From positions 2,765,001-2,829,000 of the forward strand of contig CALNXK010000046.1 of assembly GCA_942486035.1 (NCBI GenBank): a stretch of 64,000 nucleotides of DNA, read 5' to 3'. The notes under the pieces are model-generated. The model saw only the letters and a list, made by a program, of their open reading frames with translations, had not been told where the DNA came from and made no database searches. The first letter of the stretch is position 1. Every line of letters begins with the position of its first letter. Position numbers and translations under genes: made by a program. This DNA comes from Porites lobata. Lineage: Eukaryota > Cnidaria > Anthozoa > Scleractinia > Poritidae. This document shows positions 22,090 to 35,090 of the stretch, piece after piece.

Positions 22090-23950
22090 CTTTTTAGATG
22101 GAAATATTGTATTTTGCTGAGCATTTAATTTACTTTTTCAATTTTAGCTGATATCAGATCCGGGACTGCTCTGAAAGTACAGTCAAAACCCTCTACAAAG
22201 GTTATGCGTCTAGAACGTCCACGTTTTTGGACTTACAGTCCATAACCTCCTCCGGCATCTAGTTTTCTACCATGTCTTTTCAAGTATTAGTCCATGAGTT
22301 CAGGAATTATGATCTAATTACTCTGAAAATGTGGTTGCCTTTTCTGTTGATGTACATGTAGATTGTGTTAGGTACTTTAAAATATGTAATACAAAGCATT
22401 TTTAAAACTAAAATTGTTACACTCTCCCTTTACGGCACTAAAAATAGAGTTCTATTTCATCCCTACCTCCCCAGAACGGTCGCCTGTTTAATTAATTGTC
22501 ATTATTATTCCTTGCTGTTCTTTTCAGAGAAAATGTTCTTATTATCGTAGTACACTGTGTTGCAGTGTATTTACCCTGATGAAGATCACAATAAACTTAT
22601 TTCTACCTTATTTTTGTTCTTGTTCCCTTTAGCTATCAAAACGGTTTTGAAGGCCGCTTATCACCAGGCTTCACACTCTTAGAATTCTAATCCAATAAGA
22701 CACCCTGTTGAAGTCGCTACATGGCGATATTGTTTTCCCTGTTAAGAACTCAAGTCTCTGAAAATCATGCTTTCAGCGGCACACCCGTATAGGCCCAAGA
22801 AAGTACTCCTCGTCGGGTGTTGGCCCCAGTTTTTTTAAGTTGAATAGCGCTATCCGCGGATAGATTTCTCTTCGGTGGGTTGGTGTGTGGGAAAACAACT
22901 AAGTTTACCTAGTGGTCTGGATAACAGATATTTTGCTGAATACTCAAAATAATGACACATTCTAATGGTCAGTTCAGCGATTTTGCTTTTATCATTTGCA
23001 TGATCTGTTTATGATATATTCATAAAACCTAAATGTGTTGTTAAAACTGCCAACCGAATAGACCGGCAGCAAATGAACTATACCTGTTTCTGTCGCAAGA
23101 AATGTGGCCTTTCATGAGAAAAAAAAATATTGTTTTGTGAACTGACTTTCGCAGTTGCCATTCGATTTGATTAAAAGTAGGAAAATTTCTCAATTCATTA
23201 AGATTGAAAGAGTGTGATAACAAGACGTGAATTTCTTAACATTTTTATTCATGCTATACACGTATTTAAGGACCCTAAAGACCCACTTCCGTCCCTAAAG
23301 TTGATGTATGGGACGATATTAGTTCCGTTTCTTGGAATTTTCCTTTTATTAATTGAATGATGTGTCATGATATAGTTTTCAAACGACCTTTGTTTGTCAG
23401 TGTTAAAACCGCCAGCTCAGTGAATAATATTCTTAAAAAAACACAGAGAGCCATGAGCAATACCAGTTTCCTTTTGTTCTTTTAACTACACAGTCAGCGA
23501 ATCCAAGGTGTTCTCGCTCACGCAGTAAGATTAAAGAAATTCGACAATATGTGTTATATGTGTTGGGCCCAGATCGATCATTCAGGGTGAAGATGCGTGA
23601 ACTGATCCAGATTTTTCTCATAGTTTGCATTACATTTTCTTGTAACCTTTTTAGAAATATATTTTTATCAGCCATAATTACATAGTCAATAAAACGGCAA
23701 TAAGGAAAATGAGGGGTGCTCAAATTGTGTTCCTGTAAAATATCGGCATTCTTTCACCATAACATGTACATGTATGAAGTTTGATTGACGTCAAGGATTT
23801 TAAAAAAATTCCATAAAAAGACTCGCTGCGAGTTGAAAGGTAACTTAAAACTGTTGACTTAACCTTCATTTGGCTAGTGCCAACTAGTCAAGCTCGGTCG
23901 TTGTTTCATATTAGTGAAAGAAACAGCTCCACAAGAAGAAGTGTTTAAAG
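22090..23950 (+). other. 3' remnant of copy 2 and upstream region of gene 3
   Basis: 22115-22230 is 3'-flank sequence of the esterase unit with its poly(A) signal lost. 22440-22560 resembles the loop of the TTAA foldback (TCGCCTGTTTAATTAAT). 22568-23240 is the upstream repeat and 23256-23950 the proximal promoter unit. Full CRE TGACGTCA at 23786-23793; TATA-like CCATAAAAAG at 23811-23820. Confidence 0.6.
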
Positions 23951-26900
23951 ATGCTGCTAGCAACTTTTTTTATCTTTTGTGCCTGTTGGCTTCACGTTCG
24001 AGCAGAAATAGTGTCAACTAAGTATGGAGATATCGATGGTCTCGTGACTGCGTATCCGAATGCCTCTGGTCCCTTCAAATCGATCAGCAAATTTCTTGGC
24101 GTTCCTTTCGCCGCTCCACCAACTGGAGAGCTAAGGTTTAAAGCCCCACAACCGCCAAAAGAGTGGAAACCAAAGGTTTATTCGGCTAAAACCCATGGGA
24201 GCGTCTGCTTACAGCCCAAACTTTTCGAAAACTTAATCGAGGCTTTTACTTCAAATTTCACTTACAGCGAGGATTGCTTATATCTTGATATCTACAGCCC
24301 GAACATCAGCCTCAGTTTGCCAGTGATGGTTTACATTCACGGTGGAAGTTACCTTATGGGAACAGCGATCATTTTTCCTAGCGATATCCTGGCTCTCCAG
24401 GGGGTGGTGGTGGTCATAATCCAGTATCGTCTAGGTCCCTTTGGTTTCTTGACGACCGGTGACTCAGCGGCGCCTGGTAACTATGGAATGTTGGATCAAG
24501 TGGAAGCACTGAAGTGGGTCAAAGAAAACATTCAGAACTTTGGCGGGAATCCCAGCAAAGTGACCATATTTGGAGAGAGCGCTGGAGGATCCAGCGTGGG
24601 GCTCCATCTTCTATCGCCTCTATCTCGAGATCTCTTTCATCAAGCCATTCCAGAGAGCGGTGTTGATTTAAGTCCCTTTGCGATTCAGCCAACGTCTTTT
24701 GGTCTCCGTTTCACTAAAGAGCTTGCACAAAAACTGAATTGTGGTTCCAGTGACCATTCTGCAATGGTTTCTTGTATGCGCGGAAAAGCAGCGTCAGACA
24801 TGCAAAGAGCCGCAGAGTCAATCAAATTTGGTTTCGTTAATTATATTTACTGGGCACCAGTCGTAGATAAAAACTTTCTTCATGATACACCCCAGGTTTT
24901 GAGGAAAAAAGGAGAATTCAAGCCATTGCCGCTTATCATCACCTTCACTAGTAACGAGGGGGCGACTTTTCTTGGAGACATGGTCAACAATTCTTTTGGG
25001 CTGATGGAGAGCGTTGACAATGGAGTCAGTCCGACCTTGTTTAAATCATTTCTTACTAAGTTCGCTCAAGTTCAAAACAGTAGGTAAGATCAGTAGAAAT
25101 TAAATATTTTCTCAGTAGTTTCAATGCAGCAGAACCCCGTTAACTCCAACTTCCCGCCAACTCTGACTAAATTCAATTTCCCTTGGATTTCAACACGCTT
25201 TTCTGTCATTTTTACTCGGTTAACTCCAACTCGGAAAACTCGTATTCCCCGCTAACTCGAACTAAAACACCTTTTCGCCTCCCCTGATAAAAAAAGTCTC
25301 GGAAATGTACCCCGATAACTCGAATTCTGGTTCTTTTAACTACTAAACTAATCTATAAACTAACTAATCCCATTCGCTCTTCTTGTTGTATGAGGGCGTG
25401 AAACACTAAAACTGACATTAGTCACTGTTAAAGGCAATTTCATTTTAATTGGTGAAACATACAGATCACGTTTTATCATAAAAGTGCCTAATCATGTTAC
25501 CGTGTCTGATGAAATAAGTAAACTTGTACTGCACCATACACTGAAATGAATTTTTCAATCGACCCCGGTAAATCCCGGTGTGACCACTCGAACTGTTCGG
25601 TAATCGAATTTAATCGAACGATTGGGTTCGATTAAGTTCGGTAATCGAACACAAGCGAACCACGAGAGTTCGATTAAGTTCGATTTTTGAACTTAATCGA
25701 AGCAATCGAACTTAATCAAGCGTTCTAAACCAACACTCAAAATAGACAAGAACAAAGCGATAAAACAACCAAATCAACTGAGATCGTGAGGAATAAATGT
25801 TCCGGGTTTATTGAATTCGCGTGATCGGTTTGTTTTACTGTAGCGCTGCTTTCACGTGGCAGACACAAACGTGGCGGAAGTCTGAACGTGCCGGTGCGTC
25901 TGGCTGCGGCGTTACATACAAGGGACGTTGTAAAGTTAAAAAACTCTTTAATGAAGCATATCATTCACTCTGTGATTGAGGAGGTCGATTAAAGGATAAA
26001 GTTGTAATATGGCTATGTAGTCTTATTGTTCCGGGTTGTTCTTGTATATATTATCGCTCCAAAAATTAAACTACACCGTACACCGATCCGCTACAACGTA
26101 ACCACTACCGGAATATACTCAGTCATAGTTTATTATGTACCCTGTTTAGGACAGAAAGGTCAAGAACCTCACCCTGTCCAGCGGCACATTCCCTTATAGG
26201 TCATATAACCTAAGCAAGTAACCTCCCGGGGACATAACAGGCCACCAACCATGTTGCATTAACATTTATCAACAGAGAGTAATAGTGACTGCTGTTTCTC
26301 TCTGGAAACCATCCTCCGATTAACTCAAGCGTTTATCGGTATCAAATTAACTTTGGTGAAATTCACATATCCCCAGGGCTAGACAGGGCGTTTCCCTCTG
26401 TGTCTCATTATTCCCTTTTTGCATTTATTTATTCATTTGCTTGTGTTTTATTTGCGCGCAGTATTTTACTTTTCCCTTCAAAATAAAACTAGTGAGGCAA
26501 GTTCCTCGGATTGCTTCACCCTGGGCACGGCTCTGGTCTGTGGAATAATTGTTAAATATCCGTCACTTTTTTTTAGGAAGAAGAATGCTGATCTTCTCGC
26601 CGATGCCTTGGAGTTCATGTACACCCCTTGGCCTGATAACAGTAACACATACGCATTAAGAAGTGGACTTGTTGATGTTATTGGAGATAACCTTTTCGTT
26701 GCCCCCAGTCACAAAGTCGCTGATGTTCACAGTCAGGTCGCTCCTGTTTACATGTATGAATTTGCTCATCGGGGAAAGTCAAGTTTGGTGGTACGTGCAG
26801 AGTGGATGGGTGTTGTTCATGCTGAAAACATTCCCTTTGATTTCGGAGTTCCTTTCCTTCCCAAATTTTCGCCACATTATAGTCCCGCTGACAGAAATGT

Positions 26901-27201
26901 CAGTCTGTTTATCATGACCATGTACGCAAACTTTGCCCGGTCCGGCGATCCTTCAGTCAGCGGTGTCACGTGGGAGAAATACAACTCGAGTCACAGAGCT
27001 TACCTTAAAGTGGACACAAGTCCCAAACTGAAGGCGTCATTTAATTCTCGCCGAATGTCTTTTTGGAATAATTATTATCCTAAATTGGAGCAGGTGAAGT
27101 TTGATGTCAATAAAGAGGTGGTCAGCGGTGCAAAGGATGTTGTTACCATGGGAACTGCTCTTCAAGTTGTATTTGCTTTAATAGTATACTTGATTTACTA
27201 A
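23951..27201 (+). CDS. Type-B carboxylesterase, gene 3 (2 exons)
   Basis: Exons are 23951-25083 and 26577-27201, with the same phase-2 junction as gene 1. The product is about 585 aa. The signal peptide ends near residue 18. The triad is Ser210 (GESAGGSS), Glu336 (TSNEG) and His459 (VHAEN). The oxyanion hole reads HGGS rather than HGGG. The C-terminal hydrophobic tail after SGAKD is kept, so surface anchoring is likely. The intron carries the pogo-like MITE and a later insertion not seen in gene 5. No frameshift or stop is visible. Likely functional, though the Gly-to-Ser change in the oxyanion loop could alter activity. Confidence 0.93.
25127..25565. repeat. Pogo-like MITE in gene 3 intron
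   Basis: Starts CAGCAGAACCCCGTTAACTC and repeats AACTCGAA-type motifs. It matches the intron copies in gene 1 (6465-6911) and gene 5 (about 41357-41800). The right end is eroded. Confidence 0.55.
25568..25985. repeat. Insertion with TTCGATTAAG repeats, gene 3 intron only
   Basis: Compared with the gene 5 intron, about 420 bp are added between CAATCGACC and TCGATTAAAGG. Bases 25595-25722 hold many direct and inverted copies of TTCGATTAAGTTCG and GGTAATCGAA. No clear terminal inverted repeat was found. A frame on the minus strand (25737-25964) shows no known domain. Confidence 0.5.
26130..26240. repeat. MITE fragment in introns of genes 3-5
   Basis: TACCCTGTTTAGGACAGAA...CAGCGGCAC...CCTCCCGGGG resembles the right part of the CCCGGGGG-terminated MITEs. 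It is present at the same place in the introns of genes 3, 4 and 5, so it predates their duplication. Confidence 0.5.
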
Positions 27202-28396
27202 GACCTTATTTTGTTTTTTACTCATTGATTCAAGTTTATTAGAAGTGGATAAGCCTAACATTTTCTTTAATGTTTATGAGCATAATGTATGTAGCCGAAT
27301 CAACTAAAAAAGATCAGTACAGAAGAAAGGGCGATTTCAGTTTTAGCTAAAAAGTTCATAACTGTTATTGAATGAAGCTGAGAATGATACGAGGAATTAT
27401 GCAGATAGAGGATTAAATAATTATAGTGGTCATTGAATTAATAGGGTACAGACTTAAAATGAGTGTTGCTCCTGCAATTCAGATAACCATACATCGGTAG
27501 AGGATGCCTAAGCTTCGTACAATTCTACAATTGTTTTGGGCTCCATTAAATCCTAATTTTGCGTCTTTAAGTTCTGGCAGTCTTCCTTGTATTTGACCGA
27601 GCATTTAATTTACTATTGCAATTTTAGCTGATCGCACTGCTCTGAATAAAGTACGGTCAAACCTCTCTACAAAGGTCATGGGTTTACATCGTCCACGTTT
27701 TCTGTTCATAGACTCGAGTATTCCCTCGTTTTCCTTAGAGACAGCAAAGCGAGAGAAAAGACGATTTGAAAAAACATCGTTCGCGATTCTTATTGGACGT
27801 ATCATTTTTTTCCTTTGATTGGGTTGAACTAATTTGCGTATGAAAATTTACGACATAGCTTTTTGGTTAGTATTTCTCAGTATGTATATCCAGCCGGATT
27901 TATGAAAACCGCACTGGCTGGCTCCTCGAGGCCAAACACCTTAAACCGACTCAACTAAAGTAAATATTCGCAAGAAACTAAGCTCTTACCCATGGTTCTC
28001 TTAAGGTGACTCTCTTCTTGGTTCCTGATTAGCGAAGAAACATTCAAAGTCCATCAAATAGACACTCTGGACTTGGCCATACACTCTAACTGCTTGAAGG
28101 CTCTAAATGACAGAGGATGCTTGAGACTTAAGCAAGTTCTAGGCAGAGAATTCAAGGCCACATCACTCCCGCTGACTTTCTTCCCCACCCCAGCCTAGCA
28201 GGTACTTGAGGGGAATGCTTTCATTGGCCAATGGGCCTCAAACATTACAAGAGCTTAAGGCAAACATGACGAGTGCACTGACTCTACCACAGCAAGACTG
28301 TCGGGCAGTACCACGCTTTTGCAGCACCCCTCTAGAGATTGACGTGGAGGCTTCTTCCCAACCCATGCTAAGTTAGCTCAAGGACTGAGCTTGACA
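27202..28396 (+). other. 3' flank of gene 3
   Basis: To about 28140 this matches the gene 1 flank, including AATAAA at 27645-27650. Bases 28140-28396 extend beyond the gene 1 match and hold no recognised gene. A minus-strand frame (27605-27805), also open after gene 1, has no known domain. Confidence 0.5.
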
Positions 28397-29821
28397 ATGA
28401 GACCAACCAGGGCGGCAAGGCCCCTATGTTTATTCTAACCGCAGTGACCAGAAACCTGGCTATCGCCAGGTTCCTGTTCGGATATTCTGGCCCGTTTTGA
28501 GGTATGTTTTCAAAAATTCGGCTCGATATAATAAAGAGTTTTATTTCATCCCTTCCCATAGCGGTCGCCTGTTTAATTAATTCTAATTGTTATTTTTGAC
28601 TAGAAATGCTGCTGCTTACGCAATAGTGAAAGAAAAATTCAAAACTGAGAAAAGACAACCTAGTGGAAAATAAACCAACCCGGTGACGTTTTCTCCTAGA
28701 ACCCGGTAAAGATACAGATTCCACTGGGTCTGTTACAGAGGGGTGTTCATATTGTCCACCTTTCAACAACGGACACGTACCTCACAAGAGGCCACACAAA
28801 ATTTGTGAACGCTGTTCTTTTTTTAATTTAGAGGAAACGTTCTTCTTAATATTATCATAATACACTTTAATATATACACACTCAGTTATCTTAGTGATCT
28901 AAACAATCTGATTGGTTCGCTATCTCGGACTATTCACCCCTAAGCGAGTGGATAATGTGTGACCTCGGTGTTTTTACCCTTTTTCAGAGAACGATCTTTT
29001 AAAAGTCGACAAAATCCTAGGGTTGACTTTCTTTAAGGTAAGAAAAGACTTGAAAGGATTCAACACGGGGTTTTTCCATTTACTGTAGTTGAGTTTTGTG
29101 CTCGATGGATTGTTTACAACTCACGTTTATTCGCGTAGAAGAAGGCATTTATCAGGGGCACCCAACGAGAATATAGTTCAAAACCACTCAACATAGCATT
29201 GTTAAACGTATTTTAGTATTTAAACGGTAGATTTAGGCATAATTTTATCCCCTAAACAGTTTTCAGAGATCTGTTCGGATTTCCTAGCTGAAAGTCTAGT
29301 GATCCGAAAATTATAGGGATCAAAACTTACCTTTTCGAAAATTTCAGCCAGAAAAATGGCTCCCGAAAATTCTAGGTGACCTTTTTAGGGTAAAAATCCG
29401 TAAAAATGGGCAATTATACCATTTTTTAGCTGTTCGAAAATCCTAGGAGAGGCAGGCAAGCAAGAAATTTTACGACAAATGTTCCGAAAATTCTAGATCT
29501 CAAATCGTCTTCGGAACAGATATTTCCCGAAAATTGACGTTGGGTGCCCCTGATTTATCGAAGTTTATTTATGACAAACAAATCTGAAAGCAAATGTTTG
29601 CAAAGATTCTACGTTTCAAGCAAATAGGAAAAAGAATGGTACAGGAAGACGACGTCTTACCTCCCCGAGCAACCGAGCTGCCATTTTTATCGGCACTTCA
29701 TGCGAAGAATGACACAACAAACCCTTTTGGCTATAAACTTGGCGAGTCAACAGAAAACAACAAAGCTCTACTTTTCTTCTCGGGTAAGGAAACAATTCAA
29801 ACTTTTAACGGTTCCGTTTAA
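28397..29821. mobile_element. Half copy of the outer TTAA foldback
   Basis: It matches about 19075-20107 of the outer element: the loop (ACCAACCAGGGCGGCAAG, TCGCCAGGTTCCTGTTCGG) and most of the right arm. It lacks the left arm and the terminal hairpin, and ends at GGTTCCGTTTAA. One MITE is nested inside. Being single-armed, it cannot fold back on itself. Confidence 0.75.
29153..29552. repeat. MITE with CAGGGGCACC termini and 6-bp TSD
   Basis: 400 bp, ends CAGGGGCACCCAACG and CGTTGGGTGCCCCTG, flanked by ATTTAT (29147-29152 and 29553-29558). The interior repeats CCGAAAATTCTAGG-like 14-mers in several places, possibly transposase sites. The intact foldback arm at about 19830 lacks it. Superfamily not assigned. 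Confidence 0.85.
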
Positions 29822-31213
29822 CCCTGATTAAGATCAAAATAAACTTATTTGTATTTTATTTATTTTTGTCCTTGTTCCCTTTTATCAGCTATCAAAAGAG
29901 TTTTGAAGGCCGCTTATCAGTTACCTTCACACTCTTTTAAAGAATTCTAATCCAATAAGACACCCTGTTGAAGTCGCTAAATGGAGAAATTGTTTTCCCT
30001 GTTAAGAACTCAAGACCCTGAAAACCATGCTTTCAGCGGCTCAACCGTATAGGCCCAAGGAAGTACTCCTCCCCGGATGTTGGGACCAGTTTTTTTAAGT
30101 TGAATAGCGCTATCTGCGGATAGATTTCTCTTCGGTTGGTTGGTGTGTGGAAAAACAAACTGCGTTTATGTGGTGGTCTGGATAACACATATTTTGCTGA
30201 ATACTCAAACTAATGACACATTCTAATGGTCATTTCAGCGATTTTGCTTTTATCAATTGCATGATCTGTTTATGATATGTGCATAAAACTTATATGTGTT
30301 GTTAAAACTGCCAACCCCAATAAACCGGCAGCAAATGAACAATACCAGTTTCTGTAGAAAGAAATGTGGTCTTTCGTGAGAAAAAAATATATTGTTTTGT
30401 GAACTGACGACTTTCGCAGTTGCCATTCGATATGATTAAAAGTAGGAAAATTCCTCAATTCATTGAGATTGAAAGAGCGTGATAACAAGACGTGAATTTC
30501 TTAATATTTTTATCCATGCTATACAGGTATTTAAGGACCCTAAAGACCCACTTCCGTCACTAAAGTCGATATATCGGACGATATAAGTTCCGTTTCTTGG
30601 AATTTTCCTAATATTAATTCCATGATGTGTCATGATATACTTTTGAAAAGACCTTTGTTTGTCAGTATTAAAACCGCCAGCTCAGTGAATAATATCCTTA
30701 AAAAAACACAGAGAGCCATGAACAATACCAATTTCCTTTTTTGCTTTAAAATGTACAGTTAGCGAATCCAACGTGCTCTCGCTCATGCAGTAAGACTAAA
30801 GAAATTCGATAATTTGAGTTGTATGTGTTGGGCCCAGATCGATCATTCAGAGTGAAGATGCGTGAGCTGATCCAGATTTTTCTCATAGTTTGTTATAAAT
30901 TTTCTTGTAACCTTCTTAGAAATATATTTTTATCAGCTAGATTACATAGTCAGTAAAACGCCAATAAGGAACATGAGGTGTGCTCAAATTGTGTTCCTGT
31001 AAAATATCGGCACTCTTTCACCATCACATGTACATGTATCAAGTTTGATTGACGTCAAGGATTTTAAAAAAATTCCATAAAAAGACTCGCTGCGAGTTGA
31101 AAGGTAACTTAAAACTTAATTAAAATCTTTATTTGGCTATTGTCAACAAGTCAAGCTCGGTCGTTGTTTCATATTAGTGAAAGAAACAGCTCTACAAGAA
31201 GAAGTGTTCAAAG
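29822..31213 (+). other. Duplicated upstream region and promoter of gene 4
   Basis: 29822-30500 repeats the upstream block of copies 2 and 3; 30520-31213 is the proximal unit. The full CRE TGACGTCA is at 31050-31057 and the TATA-like CCATAAAAAG at 31075-31084. No gene is seen. The minus-strand frame at 30270-30488 also occurs in the other block copies and has no known domain. Confidence 0.6.
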
Positions 31214-33609
31214 ATGCTGCTAGCAACGTTTTTTATCTTTTGTGCATGTTGGCTTCATGTTCGAGCAGAAATAGTGTCAACTAAGTATGGAGATATCGAA
31301 GGACTCGTGACTTCGTATCCAAATGCCTCTGGTCGTTTCAAATCCGTCAGCAGATTTCTTGGCGTTCCTTTCTCCGCTCCACCAACTGGAGAGCTAAGGT
31401 TTAAAGCGCCACAACCGCCAAAAGAGTGGAAACCAAAGGTTTATTCGGCTAAAACCCATGGGAGCGTCTGCTTGCAGCCCGCCAAACTTTTCGAAAACTC
31501 AATCGAGCCTTTTACTTCAAATTTCACTTACAGCGAGGATTGCTTATATCTTGATATCTACAGCCCAAATATCAGCCTCAGTTTGCCAGTGATGGTTTAC
31601 ATTCACGGTGGATTTTACCTTCTAGGATCAGCAATCACTTCTCCCAGCGATATCCTGGCTCTCCAGGGGGTGGTGGTGGTCATTATCCAGTATCGTCTAG
31701 GTCCCTTTGGTTTCTTGACGACCGGTGATTCGGCGGCACCTGGTAACTATGGAATGTTGGATCAAGTGGAAGCACTGAAGTGGGTCAAAGAAAACATTCA
31801 GAATTTTGGCGGGAATCCCAGCAAAGTGACCATATTTGGACAGAGCGCTGGCGGCTTCAGCGTGGGGCTCCATCTTCTATCGCCTCTATCTCGTGATCTC
31901 TTTCATCAAGCCATCCTAGAAAGCGGTGTAGATTTAAGTCTCATTGCGATTCAGCCAACGTCTTTCGTCTTCCGTTTCACTAAAGAGCTTGCACAAAAAC
32001 TGAATTGTGGTTCCAGTGACCATTCTGCAATGGTTTCTTGTATGCGCAGCAAAACAGCGTCAGACATGCAAAGAGCCGCAGAGTCAATCAAATTTGGTTT
32101 CGTTGACTGGGCACCAGTCGTAGATAAAAACTTTCTTCACGATACACCCCAGGTTTTGAGGAAAAAAGGAGAATTTAAGCAAGTGCCGCTTATCATCACC
32201 TTTACAAGTAACGAGGGGGCGACTTTTCTCGGAGACATTGTCAACAATTCTTATGGGCTGATGGAGAGCGTTGACAATGGAGTCAGTTCGACTTTGTTCA
32301 AATCATTTCTTATTAAGTTCGCACAAGTTCAAAACACCAGGTAAGATCAGTGAAAATTAAATATTTGCTCAGTAGTTTCAACGCAGCAGAACCCCGTTAA
32401 CTCCAACTCGCCGCTAACTCTTATTAAGTTCAATTTCCCTTGGATTTCACCTCGTCCCTCTCCTCTCATTTTTACTCGGTTAACTCCAACTCGGATAACT
32501 CGAATTCCACTACCGGAATATACTCAGTCGTAGGTTATTATGTACCCTGTTTAGGACAGAACGGTCAAGAACCACACCCTGTCCAGCGGCACCACATCCC
32601 TGTATAGGTCATATAACCTAAGCAAGTAACCTGCCGGGGTCATAACATGCCACCAACCATGTTGCATTAACATTTATCAAGAGAGAGTAGTAACGACTGC
32701 TGTTTCTCTCTGTAGACCATCCTCCGATTAACTCAAACGTTTATCGATATCAAAATAACTTTGGTGAAATTCACATATCCCAAGGGCTAGACAAGGTGTT
32801 TCCCTCTGTGTCTCATTATTCCCTTCTTGCATTTATTTATTTATTTGCTTGTGTTTTATTTGCGCGCAGTGTTTTACTTTTCCCTTCAAAATAAAACTAG
32901 TGAGGCAAGTGCCTCGGATTGCTTCACACTGGGCACGGCTCTGGTCTGTGGAATAATTGTTAAATATCCGTCACTTTGTTTTAGGAAGAAGAATGCTGAT
33001 CTTCTCGCCGATGCCTTGGAGTTCATGTACACCCCCTGGCCTGACAACAGCAACACATACGCATTAAGAAGTGGACTTGTTGATGTTATTGGAGATAAAA
33101 TTTTCGCTGCCCCCAGTCACAAAGTCGCTGATGTTCACAGTCAGGTCGCTCCTGTTTACATGTATGAATTTGCTCATCGGGCAAAGTTAAGTTTGGTGGT
33201 ACGTGCAGAGTGGATGGGCGTTGTTCATGACGAAAACATTCCCTTTGATTTTGGACTTCCTTTCCTTCCCAAATTTTCGCCACATTATAGTCAGGCTGAC
33301 AGAAATGTCAGTCTGTTTATCATGAGCATGTATGCAAACTTCGCCCGGTCCGGCGATCCTTCAGTCAGCGGTGTCGCGTGGGAGAAATACAACTCGAGTC
33401 ACAGAGCTTACCTAAAAGTGGACACAAGTCCCAAACTGAAGACGTCATTTAATTCTCGCCGAATGTCTTTTTGGAATAATTACTATCCTAAATTGGAGCA
33501 GGTGAAGTTCGATGTCAATAAAGAGGTGGTCAGCGGTGCAAAGGATATTGTTACCATGGGAACTGCTCTTCAAGTTGTATTTGCTTTAATGTTATACTTA
33601 ATTTACTAA
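31214..33609 (+). CDS. Type-B carboxylesterase, gene 4 (2 exons)
   Basis: Exons are 31214-32340 and 32985-33609; the intron is the shortest of the five (644 bp). The product is about 583 aa with a signal peptide and hydrophobic C-tail. The triad is Ser211, Glu334 (TSNEG) and His457 (VHDEN). The elbow is GQSAGGFS, with Gln before Ser where genes 1, 3 and 5 have Glu. The oxyanion hole is HGGF. The loop before WAPVVDK is three residues shorter than in gene 1 (FVDW). The changes cluster around the active site while the rest is nearly unchanged, suggesting altered substrate range or reduced activity. The reading frame is intact. Confidence 0.92.
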
Positions 33610-34128
33610 GACCTTGCTTTGTTTTTTACTCATTCATTCAAGTTTATTAGAAGTGGATAAGACCAACATTTTCTTTAATGTTTATGAGCGGAAAGTAGAG
33701 CATGATGTATGTAGCCGAATCAACTAAAAAAAGTCAGCAAAGAAAAAAGGGCGATTTCAGTTTTTGCTAAAAAGTTCATAACTGTTATTGAATGAAGCTG
33801 AGAACGAGGAATTATGCAGGTAGAGGATTGAATAATTATACTGATTAGTGAATTAACAGGGTACAGACTTAAAATGTTTGTTGCTCCTGCAATTATAACC
33901 ATGCATTCATCGCTAGGATGCCTAAAGTTCGTACAATTCTACAATTGTTTTGGGTTCCATTAAATCCTAATTTTTGGTAGTAGTCTTCATTGTATTTGGT
34001 CGAGCATTTATTTACTATTGCAATTTTAGCTGCTCTGAATAAAGTACTGAGTCGAACCTCTCTACAAAGGTCATGGGTCTACATAAGTGTCTATATAAGT
34101 GTCTATATAAGTATTCTAAGTACATATT
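33610..34128 (+). other. 3' flank of gene 4
   Basis: Matches the flanks of genes 1 and 3, with AATAAA at 34038-34043 as the likely poly(A) signal. The match ends near 34085, where a short tandem of AAGTGTCTATAT units (34085-34115) begins. Confidence 0.5.
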
Positions 34129-34195
34129 CTCTTTGAGTACCAATCCTGTAACCGTAGGTCCGAGTAAACTTATGTCATCGTGGGGATGTGCCGCA

Positions 34196-34232
<37 letters not shown>

Positions 34233-35090
34233 CAGCTGAATTTTGCTGCCCTATACTAGACTAAACTCCCCACATCCCTCCTACCGTAGTGTACCTTTTA
34301 GGCTGAGTTGCGTAAATTTAAACTTGCCGATTTGATTTTTTTTTATTTTTGGAAGGCAATTCCCGATTTTCCTAGTCTAGACTAAAATCTTCAACCAACT
34401 GATCTGTTTCATGGAAAATGATACCCTATTCTAGACGCACGTACCTATGTAGCCCATATGTGGCAGTACCCACCCCCCGGGGATTCCAAAACAGCCTTGG
34501 TCGAACCCACTTCAATTTAACCTGAAATTAGCTTGACGCTTGTGCGACGTTTTAATCTTGTCTTTGCTTGCCAAGTAAATTTTAATTAAAATGTGTTTCA
34601 TTGGGATCGATTATTATTATTCGCTATGAGGTACCACGAGCCCTAAACTTATGTCATTTAGAGACTTCACGGATTGATGCGATCTCAGAAATCCAGGTTT
34701 TTTTGATGGCTGCCATCATATGTTATATCTCACTGTCAAGAATAATGGACCTTCTGGTCAAGCACGTTTAAATTAAGTTCGACGTTTGAATGAACTATTG
34801 AGCCAAAGTACAGCATATAAATGCTGTTAACTCGATACTTCAGAAGCACGACTTCTGGAAAAAAAAAGGCTAGCGTAAAAATGATGGCGATGATGTGGTT
34901 CAGTGATTTTGCTGATTGCATGATCTGTCTTGATATCCTGTATTCATATGAGTTTTATTTCTAATTAATCTGCCCACTTAGTGAATTGTATCATTTAGAC
35001 CCATGTCAGCCCGCTATTGTTCTCTAAATTGCGCAGTCATCGAATCCGACGCGCGCTCGATCGGCGATCACGCAGTAAACTAATTAAACT
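34129..35090. repeat. Duplicated intergenic block, copy 1
   Basis: About 960 bp repeated at 43725-44777. It starts with a CCCGGGG-type MITE remnant (GGATGTGCCGC..., ending CACCCCCCGGGG near 34480). It continues through TACTTCAGAAGCACGACTTCT and CGATCACGCAGTAAAC. Parts recur before gene 7 (47590-47860). This is the distal upstream sequence of the copy 6/7 lineage. No gene is seen. Confidence 0.7.

Noticed and set aside
26419..26576. Open frame running into exon 2 of gene 3 (and of genes 4, 5, 7), possible extra or longer exon
   Set aside because: The only AG upstream (GCGCAG) would splice in the wrong phase and hit TAA within nine codons. Gene 1 loses the frame. A polypyrimidine-AG acceptor sits exactly at the homologous boundary. 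Amino-acid changes between copies look unconstrained.
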